This document shows, in pieces, positions 1 through 7,323 of a DNA stretch of 64,000 bases. The notes beneath the pieces were generated by a model that did no database searches, had not been told where the DNA came from, and worked only from the letters and a program-made list of their open reading frames with translations. Both the position numbers and the translations under genes were made by a program. Each line of letters starts with the position of its first letter. Position 1 is the stretch's first letter. Source of the DNA: Pedobacter sp. L105 (lineage in GTDB: Bacteria; Bacteroidota; Bacteroidia; Sphingobacteriales; Sphingobacteriaceae); the NCBI RefSeq assembly GCF_009765875.1, contig NZ_LMUP01000016.1, forward strand, positions 4,534 to 68,533. Reading direction: 5' to 3'.

Positions 1-2
1 AA

Positions 3-476
3 ATAGGCAATCAGGACCGATTAACATCTGGGTTTAACTATATTGATGGATTAAGTCAGATATCAAATATGGGTGAAGTTGCATGGGGAGGTGCGGAAGT
101 TGGACTTCAGGCAATAAGGCATTTTGCGGATGGTCAAGGTCCCAAATTACTTGCAAGAGAAATTGGATTTGGTACACAAGAAACTGCCGCCGCTTTAAGA
201 GGAACATTAGGAATAGTAAGTACAGCGGGAAAATATTTAGGCGCTGCAGGGCAAATTTTAAATACTGCTGTTTATGTTAGTAAGTTGTTGGATCCTAATG
301 CAAGACTGTCTACAGGAGATCACTTAGGCTTTTGGACTGGTACGGTTGTCTACGGTGCGGTGGCAATTATTGGAGGGCCTGTAACAGGAGGCATTGCATT
401 AGGTTACGGCTTAGGAGAGTTGGGATCGTGGGCTTTTACAGGTAAATCAATTGAACAAAATATCTTTGATAAATGA
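3..476 (+). CDS. Rhs-family protein C-terminal tip (5' end outside window), glycine-rich toxin domain
   Basis: The frame is open from the left edge; the first in-frame ATG is at 69 but the reading frame continues upstream, so this is the end of a longer gene or of an orphan tip. Bases 1-67 are identical to 3104-3170, which belong to a recognisable Rhs module, and this ties the fragment to that family. After the shared stretch the sequence becomes rich in Gly and Ala with alternating hydrophobic runs, ending in NIFDK. No nuclease or deaminase motif is visible; the composition suggests a membrane-inserting tip. The next gene overlaps it by ATGA and encodes a four-helix membrane protein, the usual layout of toxin and immunity. 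Rhs membership is well supported; the membrane-active toxin role is inference. Confidence 0.7.
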   Translation: MGNQDRLTSGFNYIDGLSQISNMGEVAWGGAEVGLQAIRHFADGQGPKLLAREIGFGTQETAAALRGTLGIVSTAGKYLGAAGQILNTAVYVSKLLDPNARLSTGDHLGFWTGTVVYGAVAIIGGPVTGGIALGYGLGELGSWAFTGKSIEQNIFDK

Positions 477-880
477 CGAAAATGATAAAATATTTACTTT
501 TTATAACCCATAATTTTTTATTAATGCTCTCTAGAATTAATTCTAATGATATTTGTTTACGGTGCATTAACACGGTTTCAATAATACTTTGTAACGGATT
601 TTTTAGCTGTTTTGGAATAATTTACATGTTTCTTATTAGCAGACGACTCGTTTCCTTTAATAAGTTGTTTTTTTTTACATTTTCAATAATTTTTTGTTTA
701 ATAGTATTCATTTTTATGCATAGGTCATACTTGAAAAGTTATGATCACATAATGGAGGAGTTAAGTCTAACTTATAAGTATAACAACAAGAAATACATTT
801 TATTTTTCCTAATTAGCTTTTTCATACCGATACTTCTGATAGGTATTGGTTTAGTGATTTTACGGAAATTTTTGTACTAA
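473..880 (+). CDS. small integral-membrane protein, putative immunity to the upstream Rhs tip
   Basis: A 135-residue protein whose ATG overlaps the TGA of the Rhs tip (ATGA at 473-476), so translation is probably coupled. It has about four strongly hydrophobic segments (roughly residues 6-18, 30-55, 65-82 and 108-130) separated by short basic loops, and no recognised domain. It is very AT-rich and rich in Phe, Ile and Tyr. The position directly after a toxin tip, the tiny size and the lack of any enzyme motif fit an immunity protein that works in the inner membrane against a membrane-acting toxin. That role comes from context only; an unrelated membrane protein cannot be excluded. Confidence 0.6.
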   Translation: MTKMIKYLLFITHNFLLMLSRINSNDICLRCINTVSIILCNGFFSCFGIIYMFLISRRLVSFNKLFFFTFSIIFCLIVFIFMHRSYLKSYDHIMEELSLTYKYNNKKYILFFLISFFIPILLIGIGLVILRKFLY

Positions 881-1254
881 CATCATTTCCTAGAATATGA
901 TAGGTATACTTTTAAATTAAGAGAAAGATGCCAATCAGGGTACAAAGGTTAAGTCTCGGTTTGACAATACAGGATTATCTTTCGATGCAATTGGAAGAAT
1001 GGTTCTTAGCGGTGGTCTGGCTGGGTGAAAACGGTAAATATTCTTTAATACTGCTGGCAATCAGGAAGCAATCGGGCCATAATGAGATGTAAATTGGAAC
1101 AGTGTATTTTGGTATAGCTGGTCGTGTTGCTGGAATGGGAATAGATCTTCTAAGTTTAAAAAATGGCACCGTGAGCTCTGGGAAATTTGGAGTAGTGACT
1201 GCAATATGTGTTTGAGGCAGCCCCTTGAGCTATATTATCTGGCTAATATTTTAG
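881..1254. other. decayed Rhs-like stretch between two toxin modules
   Basis: No intact gene. On the plus strand around 930-1030 a short frame reads like the variable part of an Rhs tip, then stops. An ATG at 928 opens a 54-codon frame in another register, without a family match I can name. I read this as the debris of an older toxin/immunity module. Confidence 0.35.
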
Positions 1255-1307
1255 CATAGAGGCTTATTATCCAAAAGTTGTGAATTAGGAGATTATGATT
1301 ACGGGGC

Positions 1308-1705
1308 CAGACAATATGATCCAGTGATTGGCAGGTGGAAAGTAGCAGATGCTTTGGCGGAATCTGCCGCAAATTTAACCCCTTATAGATATTGTTTTAA
1401 TAGCCCGGTAAACTATGTTGATCCCCATGGCTTATACGAAGTTATTTCTAATGAAGAGACGAAGATAACCGATGCAGGAGAAATTAGCAGCTTGCTGAAT
1501 TACATCAGTCAGGGTGGAATGACCGCAACTACAAATGAAATTTCTAGTTATATTACAGCAAATTTTGAATTATCATTGCCAGGAGTTACAGTATACGGTA
1601 ATAGTGATAAAGCTTACCAGGACGCTGGAAATCAAATTTCTAAATCTCAAAGCGAGGCATTGAATCAAGCGGGTCTTGGGGGAGGGAATGGAACAGGTAA
1701 TCAGG
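1308..1705 (+). repeat. Rhs-core direct repeat, copy A
   Basis: 398 bp that recur nearly unchanged at 2722-3118. It covers the end of the Rhs core (QYDPVIGRW, then NPVNYVDPHG-like sequence) and the shared linker up to the Gly-rich GLGGGN stretch. Only scattered base changes and one 1-bp deletion separate the copies. This is the constant region upstream of interchangeable tips. Confidence 0.9.
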
Positions 1706-2136
1706 GGGTTAACTGGTTATCTAAAAATGATGGTACCATCAGCAATTATGCTGCTGGTTGGGGATATGGCACCGGAGCTACTGGAAATCGGATAGGTAAA
1801 ATTATAAAGGCAAACTCTTTGTATGGAGCTCCACTAGAAACAACATTTATTAAAACATTCGTTGGCAATGCAGAGGTATCAACAAGTGCTTTAAGAACGA
1901 CAGGTGCAGTCCTAAGGGTAGCTGGAAATCTTGCCGGAACTGCCGGATTAGGAATAACTTATTATCAATATAAAACAGGACAAATATCAGGGACAGAGGC
2001 TTCTGTGGATGCCACACTTGGAGCTATTGGCTTTTTAGGACCTTGGGGGGCGGCAGTAAGTATTGGCTACTTTGGTGGGAAATATTTATATGAACATTAT
2101 TCCGGAAATACTTTGTTTGATAAACCAACACAATGA
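1324..2136 (+). CDS. orphan Rhs C-terminal module with glycine-rich toxin tip
   Basis: The open frame begins after a TAG at 1252 and runs as a partial Rhs core (YDYGARQYDPVIGRW, then a VNYVDPHGL-type motif), a linker of about 100 residues, and a variable tip. The first in-frame start-like codon is GTG at 1324; there is no ATG, so this is probably an orphan tip that needs recombination onto a full Rhs gene to be expressed. The tip (about residues 130-270) is Gly/Ala-rich with hydrophobic runs and ends in NTLFDKPTQ. It resembles the tip at the left edge in layout (an AGxxxGxAG run, then GAxxxxGP, then a terminal FDK), so the two are probably divergent versions of one domain. The stop overlaps the next gene's ATG. 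Rhs-module identity is firm; expression as it stands is doubtful. Confidence 0.75.
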   Translation: MIGRWKVADALAESAANLTPYRYCFNSPVNYVDPHGLYEVISNEETKITDAGEISSLLNYISQGGMTATTNEISSYITANFELSLPGVTVYGNSDKAYQDAGNQISKSQSEALNQAGLGGGNGTGNQGVNWLSKNDGTISNYAAGWGYGTGATGNRIGKIIKANSLYGAPLETTFIKTFVGNAEVSTSALRTTGAVLRVAGNLAGTAGLGITYYQYKTGQISGTEASVDATLGAIGFLGPWGAAVSIGYFGGKYLYEHYSGNTLFDKPTQ

Positions 2137-2597
2137 TGAGAGCATATAATTATTTATTATTCAGACTATACCGTTTTTATACTGATAGAATTAAAGAAAA
2201 AGACATTCCTTTAATATATACATCCACAATAAGTACTATTCTTATATATTTTAATCTAAATACAATATATTCCTATCTAGTTTATAAGGATATTCTTAAA
2301 GAGCTAATGCCTAATAAATATTACATATTAATCCCTATGGGGGCAATATGGATACTTAATTATTTGTTTTTTGTTAAAGATATACGTTTTTTAGAATGTG
2401 ATTTCACTAAAGATCTTAGAGGAGGTATATTAATAATTATTTATTTCTTATTCACAATTTACACTACAATTGTGATGGCTAATTATAATAGAGATAAGAT
2501 AATTAAACAAAATATTAAATATCCTGCTACGGAACATGTAAAGCAAAGGCCGTCATTGGAAGGAAAAATAAGGAAATGGTGGAAAGATACATTTTAA
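2133..2597 (+). CDS. small integral-membrane protein, putative immunity to the Rhs tip
   Basis: 154 residues, starting at an ATG that overlaps the TGA of the preceding tip (2133-2136). Three to four hydrophobic segments are visible (about residues 25-48, 62-80 and 93-115), followed by a charged cytoplasmic tail rich in Lys and Arg. It shares architecture but no obvious sequence identity with the membrane protein at 473-880, as expected for immunity proteins that track their own toxin. No domain recognised. The role comes from position and from the repeat of the same gene pair in this array. Confidence 0.6.
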   Translation: MMRAYNYLLFRLYRFYTDRIKEKDIPLIYTSTISTILIYFNLNTIYSYLVYKDILKELMPNKYYILIPMGAIWILNYLFFVKDIRFLECDFTKDLRGGILIIIYFLFTIYTTIVMANYNRDKIIKQNIKYPATEHVKQRPSLEGKIRKWWKDTF

Positions 2598-2721
2598 AGT
2601 GTTAAACTTACTAAGTAATCCAAGTTCGGCCAAATCAGCCGAGTCCCGTATCTTAAATTAATAAATACTTGTATAATGGTAAGGAGATCCAAGATGAATT
2701 AAGAACATACGATTGTGGAGT

Positions 2722-3118
2722 CAGACAATATGATCCGGTAATTGGCAGGTGGAACGTAGCAGATGCTTTGGCGGAATCTGCCTCAAATTTACCCCTTACA
2801 GATATTGTTTTAATAGCCCGGTAAACTATGTCGATCCCCATGGCTTATACGAAGTTATTTCTAATGAAGAGACGAAGATAACCGATGCAGGAGAAATTAG
2901 CAGCTTGCTGAATTACATTAGTCAGGGTGGAATGACCGCAACTACAAATGAAATTTCTAGTTATATTACAGCAAATTTCGAATTATCATTGCCAGAAGTT
3001 ACAGTATACGGTAATAGTGATAAAGCTTATCAGGACGCTGGAGATCAAATTTCCAAATCTCAAAGCGAGGCATTAAATCAAGCGGGCCTTGGAGGGGGTA
3101 ATGAAATAGGCAATCAGG
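2722..3118 (+). repeat. Rhs-core direct repeat, copy B
   Basis: Second copy of the 1308-1705 repeat, one base shorter because of the deletion after 2791. The match ends where the toxin tips diverge. Confidence 0.9.
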
Positions 3119-3170
3119 ACCGATTAACATCTGGGTTTAACTATATTGATGGATTAAGTCAGATATCAAA
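3104..3170 (+). repeat. 67-bp perfect repeat of window positions 1-67
   Basis: The first 67 bases of the window are identical to this stretch, which encodes the last shared linker (TSGFNYIDGLSQIS) before the tips diverge. It marks the junction at which tips have been exchanged. Confidence 0.92.
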
Positions 3171-3218
3171 AGAAGGATTAATTGGATTATTAGCAAAATA
3201 CTTATTTGACAAAATAAT

Positions 3219-3445
3219 ATCGTAATCTCCCTTATTTAAATGGTCTCTTTGAAAACTGTAAACAGCAAATTTCTGAATTTATTAAAATCTTAATCATAAG
3301 AAGCATCTCAAGCTTTTTCAAATCAAATAAAAAGTGGTTCAACAATCGTCCCGCCGAGTCGACAAATATTAAGAATAAAGCTATTTCAGTAGAAGACATA
3401 TCAAATATCATTGACAAATACGCGCTAAAACCATCCATCAGCTAG
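3219..3445 (+). pseudogene. open frame without start, possible remnant of a third immunity gene or tip
   Basis: A 74-codon frame, opened by the stop TAA just upstream and closed by TAG at 3443, has no ATG, GTG or TTG near its beginning. It encodes a basic, Ser/Lys/Ile-rich stretch with no domain I recognise. It directly follows the collapsed third Rhs module, where an immunity gene would be expected, so I keep it as a possible remnant. It could equally be a chance frame. Confidence 0.25.
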
Positions 3446-3449
3446 ATCC

Positions 3450-3812
3450 TTATTCAAAAATTTTTGCCCTATGCGCTCTTCCCCATAAACGTAATTCTAT
3501 CATTACATTTTTTAAACTCCTGCCGTGATCAGTGATAGCATATTCCACACGTGTAGGGAAAGAGTTGATTACTTTCCGGCTCACCAGTTGATTTACTTCC
3601 AGATCTTTCAACTCCTTTGATAATGTTTTATCCGTAATACCCGGAACCTCACGTGCTATTTCGTTAAAACGTTTACTGCCGAAAGACACGGCAATGATAA
3701 TAGGAATTTTCCACCTGCCATGTAAAGCATCTAGTGCGTCTTTTACCGGCATGATCCATTCGCCGCAGTCTCCTGTTAATGTGTCCTCTTTTTCCTGGTT
3801 TATTGATTCCAT
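3450..3812 (-). CDS. HxlR-family transcriptional regulator
   Basis: 120 residues with the HxlR/MarR-like winged helix: a CGEW motif at residues 16-19, then ALDALHGRWKIPII, which is the family signature around the sensing Cys and first helix, then FNEIAREVPGITDKTLSKELKDLE for the recognition helix, and a wing ending near residue 90. Cys16 sits where redox- or aldehyde-sensing HxlR proteins keep their reactive Cys. It is divergent from the alcohol dehydrogenase at 3913, separated by 100 bp that hold two palindromes. This is the usual layout for a local regulator of a reductase gene. The signal it senses cannot be read from sequence. Confidence 0.93.
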   Translation of the reverse strand: MESINQEKEDTLTGDCGEWIMPVKDALDALHGRWKIPIIIAVSFGSKRFNEIAREVPGITDKTLSKELKDLEVNQLVSRKVINSFPTRVEYAITDHGRSLKNVMIELRLWGRAHRAKIFE

Positions 3813-3832
3813 ATCCTACTACTATACCTTTA

Positions 3833-3873
3833 GATAGTGCTATCCAAACTGAAAGCGCTATCGTTTAGATAGC
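3833..3873. promoter_or_regulatory. two GATAG/CTATC palindromes, probable HxlR operator
   Basis: Two inverted repeats share one half-site: GATAG-TG-CTATC at 3833-3844 and GCTATC-GTTTA-GATAGC at 3857-3873. Their centres are about 27 bp apart. The second lies 10 bp upstream of the -7 box TAATTTTG (3883-3890) of the alcohol dehydrogenase, where bound protein would touch the -33 region. Confidence 0.65.
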
Positions 3874-3882
3874 AAATATGAC

Positions 3883-3890
3883 TAATTTTG
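3883..3890 (+). promoter_or_regulatory. Bacteroidota -7 box of the alcohol dehydrogenase gene
   Basis: TAATTTTG fits the Bacteroidota TAnnTTTG consensus and lies 22 bp upstream of the ATG at 3913. A weak TTTA near 3864 is the only -33 candidate, so activation or derepression by the bound regulator is plausible. Confidence 0.5.
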
Positions 3891-3912
3891 ATAAAAAATA
3901 AAGAAAATAAAG

Positions 3913-4956
3913 ATGATAAAAGCTAAAGGATATGCCGCTCAAAGTTCAGGCAGTAAATTAGAACCCTGGGAATTTGACAGAAGAACAATTGGGACACGTG
4001 ATGTATTAATACAGATTTTGTTTTGTGGTGTTTGCCATACCGACCTGCATATGGTAAATAGTGACTGGGGACCAGGCACTTTTCCGATGGTGCCGGGCCA
4101 TGAAATCGTCGGACGCATTATTGAAACAGGAAAGGAGGTTTCCAAATTCAAAATAGGAGACCACGCAGGTGTAGGTGTCATGGTGGATTCATGCGGCACC
4201 TGTCCAGACTGCCAGGCACACCAGGAACAGTTCTGTTCGGTAAGCCCCGTACAAACCTATGGCAGCAAAGGTTATGACGGATTAACAACTTATGGTGGCT
4301 ATTCAAATGTAATTGTAGTAGATGAAAAATTCACTCATCTGATATCGGATAAACTTAACCTGGCAGCTACAGCACCACTTTTATGCGCAGGGATCACCAC
4401 TTATTCACCCTTAAAAAAATGGAAAGTCGGCAAAGGTCATCAGTTAGCTGTGGTAGGTTTAGGTGGATTGGGACACATGGCCGTTAAATTCGGTATCGCC
4501 CTAGGTGCTGAGGTTACCGTACTGAGCACTTCGGAAACCAAAAGAGAAGATGCCAAAGCACTCGGTGCCCACCATTTTGTTGTAACTACCGATGTGGAAG
4601 AGTTGGCAACAGTAAAGAGTAAATTTGATTTTATTTTGGATACCGTTTCTGCTAAACACGATTTAAATTTATATATCACTTTACTTAAAACAGACGGAGT
4701 ACACATCTGTGTTGGCATTCCTAATGAGCCGTTTTCACTTTCTCCGTTTTCTTTGCCTAATGGTAACAAGGTGGTTGCAGGTTCTGGGGCCGGTGGATTG
4801 TCCGAAACCCAGGAAATGCTGGATTTCTGTGCAGCACATGATATCGTTTCTGAGATCGAATTGATTGATATTAAAGAAATTCATCCCGCCTTTGATCGCA
4901 TGATAAAAGGACACGTAAGATATCGCTTTGTCATAGATCTGTCCACTCTTAGATAA
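3913..4956 (+). CDS. zinc-dependent NAD(P) alcohol dehydrogenase (CAD/YahK-like)
   Basis: 347 residues, the normal length for the cinnamyl-alcohol-dehydrogenase-like branch of medium-chain dehydrogenases, which reduce aldehydes with NADPH. Visible features: catalytic zinc ligands Cys41 (GVCHTD), His63-Glu64 (GHE) and Cys158 (APLLCAG); four structural zinc Cys at 94, 97, 100 and 108; the nucleotide-binding GLGGLG loop at 182-187. All expected residues are present. It stands alone on its strand, divergent from HxlR, and is closed by an 18-bp terminator stem. With an HxlR neighbour, a role in aldehyde or electrophile detoxification is likely; the physiological substrate is not determined by sequence. 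Confidence 0.95.
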   Translation: MIKAKGYAAQSSGSKLEPWEFDRRTIGTRDVLIQILFCGVCHTDLHMVNSDWGPGTFPMVPGHEIVGRIIETGKEVSKFKIGDHAGVGVMVDSCGTCPDCQAHQEQFCSVSPVQTYGSKGYDGLTTYGGYSNVIVVDEKFTHLISDKLNLAATAPLLCAGITTYSPLKKWKVGKGHQLAVVGLGGLGHMAVKFGIALGAEVTVLSTSETKREDAKALGAHHFVVTTDVEELATVKSKFDFILDTVSAKHDLNLYITLLKTDGVHICVGIPNEPFSLSPFSLPNGNKVVAGSGAGGLSETQEMLDFCAAHDIVSEIELIDIKEIHPAFDRMIKGHVRYRFVIDLSTLR

Positions 4957-4962
4957 CTAGTC

Positions 4963-5005
4963 AAAAATAGAAGAGTTATAAAGTCTCTATAACTCTTCTA
5001 TTTTT
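4963..5005 (+). terminator. strong hairpin terminator after the alcohol dehydrogenase
   Basis: A perfect 18-bp inverted repeat (4963-4980 and 4988-5005), AAAAATAGAAGAGTTATA and its complement, with a 7-nt loop and a T run. It is symmetrical, so it could stop transcription from both sides. Confidence 0.9.
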
Positions 5006-5199
5006 TCACGATATTTACTAGGCTTTATTTAGGCAAATTAATGCCGGGGCTGGCGCAACGAGCTAGCCTATCATTTAAGATTTGAACATCCGCCATCTTT
5101 TACCAGATTATTCAAAATAAAAACAAATCTCACGCCGGCAGAATTCAGGCGCATCTTAAATTAAGCCATATGGCTTTCAAATTGCGTATTTTGTTCCAA

Positions 5200-6080
5200 T
5201 TAGTGTTTTGCAAATTTAGTAGAAAGGTAATCTAAAATACTACCCGCAAGTAATGTCGCAGCCCCTATTTGAAAAAGCAGCTGATAGGAATGTTCCACTG
5301 AAAACAGAAAGGATAATAAGTATGCGGTACCAGCATGCATTATTGAAAATACCACCGTCATACGGCTCCAAACCTGCTTTTGTTGTCCATGCCATACAAG
5401 TTCGGTAGTCCTGCCTGCAGCTAATGAACTTATGCCCAACGCCAAACTACCTACAAAAACACTTGACAGGGCCAAACTCCACTTCGCTGTAGATATCAAA
5501 GCAATACAACACCTATTGCTTTGACTAGCACGCTAATTTTTATACTTTTAGCAAAACCTATTTTGTCCGCAATAGCTCCTGTAAGAACCGGGCCGATTGC
5601 AGCTGCCAAGCCTAATAACCCCCAAAAGCGCGTACCTGCTTCAATACCTCTATGCAAACCTCTGCTGATAAAGTCTACCCAAAATACAGTATGCGGGACA
5701 AAACCGACAGCGTTACATGCATAAGATAACATAAGGAAGATGACAGGTCCCGACCATAATACATATTTATTGGTGTGAGATGATTGGCCTGGCTCCGGTG
5801 TATGTTTTTCGTTGCTACCCTCAGGCCAACCTTTCCAAATAAGTAAAGTCAGCAAAAAAGACAAGCCAGCAAATGTTAACCATGTAATTTGCAATCCTTG
5901 CTAAACCAAAAAAGGAATAATTGTATCTGCGAGCGCTATGCCTATACCAACACCTGAAAATATAATACCGCCAATAAGGCCTTTACGTTCTGGTGAAGCA
6001 TTTTTGAACATAGTCGGTGCGGTGATAACCATTATCACACCTTCTGCGAAACCGGCCAGTAACCTGATCAGGAAATAAAA
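5200..6080 (-). pseudogene. MFS transporter (YbfB/YjiJ-like), 5'-truncated with stop and frameshift
   Basis: Read on the minus strand, three collinear pieces encode one MFS protein. The first (about 6080-5920) has FAEGVIMVITAPTMF and GIIFSGVGIGIALA and ends at an in-frame TAG near 5905. The second (5894-5496) contains HTVFWVDFISRG and GPVLTGAIADKIGF. The third (5499-5200) holds the last helices and is reached only by a frameshift near 5495 (KAIGVVLL, then ALISTAKW in the other frame). The first third of the gene is missing: the sequence breaks off at about 6080 and continues as esterase sequence. Stop, frameshift and truncation together make it non-functional. Family assignment is by overall resemblance and moderately certain. 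Confidence 0.8.
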
Positions 6081-6081
6081 T

Positions 6082-6459
6082 GAATTTTATAAACTTAAAA
6101 TTTACGACAGTGAATTAAAAAACCCCAATTTCAAATTATATTCGTTATTGGTTGCACATTACAAAAACGTTTCTGAACAAATGGATTATGCTGTTAAACC
6201 AGATGAAAGCCAGATCAATAATTTTGGATATCAAATGATGGCTGCTAATCAATTCAAAAAAGCAGAAACTTTATTCAAACTCAACATTGCTAACAATCCT
6301 AACAGCGGCAATTGTTATGATTCAATTGGCGATTATTATCTTAAAATCGGGGATAAAACTAAAGCTATAGAGAGTTTCAAAAAAGCTTTAACGTTGAAAC
6401 CAATTCCGGAAAGCAAGGAAAAATTACAGAAGGTATTAAATGAGGAAAAAAAACAGTAA
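6082..6459 (+). pseudogene. 5'-truncated duplicate of an esterase C-terminal TPR region
   Basis: The frame beginning at 6082 (EFYKLKIYDSELK) matches the C-terminal 125 residues of the intact gene at 17953-19170 almost residue for residue. That part is the last esterase strand, a linker and a TPR-like helical repeat (NSGNCYDSIGDYYLK and KAIESFKKALTLKP). The catalytic esterase domain is absent and there is no proper start codon, only a TTG at 6148. DNA similarity continues past the stop to about 6560, matching 19273. The fragment follows directly on the broken MFS gene, so the joint at 6080-6082 is a recombination breakpoint. Unlikely to be expressed as a useful protein. Confidence 0.85.
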
Positions 6460-6470
6460 CAGAATCTATC

Positions 6471-6509
6471 ATAATCTTATCAACTCAATGACAGAGTTGA
6501 TAAGATTAT
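6471..6509 (+). terminator. hairpin after the esterase fragment
   Basis: A perfect 16-bp inverted repeat (6471-6486 and 6494-6509), ATAATCTTATCAACTC and its complement, with a 7-nt loop. The parent locus has only a degenerate version at the corresponding place. No strong T run follows, so it may stabilise RNA rather than terminate. Confidence 0.6.
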
Positions 6510-6627
6510 TGCTCTTTAAAATTTCGCCTTTTTAATAATTAAATACCCTTCTACCCCGACACAAAAGTACTGACAAGCATTGCCTCCTTAAATCTATCAT
6601 TTAAGAGAGCGTTTTACTTCCTTTTTC

Positions 6628-7185
6628 TCAGACTTTAATGGCAGCAATAAATCCAAAACTATGTCTTAAGTGCTTTGAGGCTAAAGTGATCTGATTTTCA
6701 ACACTTCTTTTTGATATTCCCAATTCCACTGCTATTTCCTGGTTAGAAAGGTTTTTAATTCTACTCATTTTAAAAATCTCTTTACAACGAAGAGGAAGCT
6801 GACTGAGATGTCTATCCAGTTCCCACTCCAATTCTACTTCTATCATACGGATTTCACCTTCATTCGCTTCAAAAACTTTGTTTTCATAAGCGCTTTGATC
6901 TGTAAAAGTGAATGACAATTTGCTGGCCTTTGCGTGGCTATATATTTGATAGCGTACCGATTTTAAAAGAAAGTTTTTCAACAAGTTTATTTCCAGCGTT
7001 TTACGGCGACTCCAAATACTTAGAAAGATATCATGCACAATTTCTTCACTTACTTCGTGATCTTTTAAATATCGGAAAGATGTATGATATAATAATTCCC
7101 AATACCGGTTAAAAAGGGTAGTAAATGCAGCTTCGTTATCGTTACGGACGGCGCTCCATAAATCAACATCACTATCAGAAGTCAT
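6628..7185 (-). CDS. ECF-type RNA polymerase sigma factor of a SusCD locus
   Basis: 185 residues. Region 2 spans about residues 20-85 (DNEAAFTTLFNRYWELLY, then EEIVHDIFLSIW) and region 4 about 125-175 (LPLRCKEIFKMSRI, LSNQEIAVELGIS, VENQITLA). This is the Bacteroidetes family of sigma factors paired with FecR anti-sigma factors and a TonB receptor. It is divergent from the FecR gene at 7324, with 138 bp between. In the known scheme the TonB receptor senses its glycan, FecR releases the sigma factor, and the SusC/SusD operon is transcribed. Here the expected targets are the genes at 8576-17458. Confidence 0.95.
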   Translation of the reverse strand: MTSDSDVDLWSAVRNDNEAAFTTLFNRYWELLYHTSFRYLKDHEVSEEIVHDIFLSIWSRRKTLEINLLKNFLLKSVRYQIYSHAKASKLSFTFTDQSAYENKVFEANEGEIRMIEVELEWELDRHLSQLPLRCKEIFKMSRIKNLSNQEIAVELGISKRSVENQITLASKHLRHSFGFIAAIKV

Positions 7186-7323
7186 AGGTATATATTTGGT
7201 TGGTTAAAATTATAAAAATATTCGACAATTAACAATTGACTTATTCCCAAATAATATTTTTAAAAGTGTGTGAGTTAGAAGCTTATTTCAATACTTACTA
7301 TTAACCAAATAATAAATCTATTC

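Larger units (their letters stand above)
2657..3225 (+). pseudogene. frameshifted and collapsed third Rhs C-terminal module
   Basis: The plus strand reads NKYLYNGKEIQDEL, then YDPVIGRW from about 2660, a typical Rhs-core end. The frame breaks near 2791, where one A present in copy A is missing (TTTACCCC against TTTAACCCC). The rest continues in another frame to 3225, with a spurious GTG at 2749. The linker matches copy A, then the 67 bp found at the left edge, but the toxin tip is reduced to about 18 residues containing LFDK. So the module has both a frameshift and a lost tip and cannot make the parent protein. It may still serve as a recombination donor for the shared linker. Confidence 0.75.
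6082..6560 (+). repeat. duplicated segment, copy of 18793-19273
   Basis: About 480 bp matching the 3' part of the esterase gene and its downstream flank. The homologous flanks differ in terminator: here a 16-bp stem, at the parent a different hairpin beyond the duplicated part. Confidence 0.8.

Noticed and set aside
2749..3225. Independent 158-residue gene starting at GTG 2749
   Set aside because: Its first 15 residues come from the wrong frame of a conserved Rhs core; it is the frameshifted remainder of the third module.
5041..5190. CCGGGGCTGGC motif shared with 42593-42603
   Set aside because: Only 11 bp in common, with no shared flanks; too short to call a repeat family.
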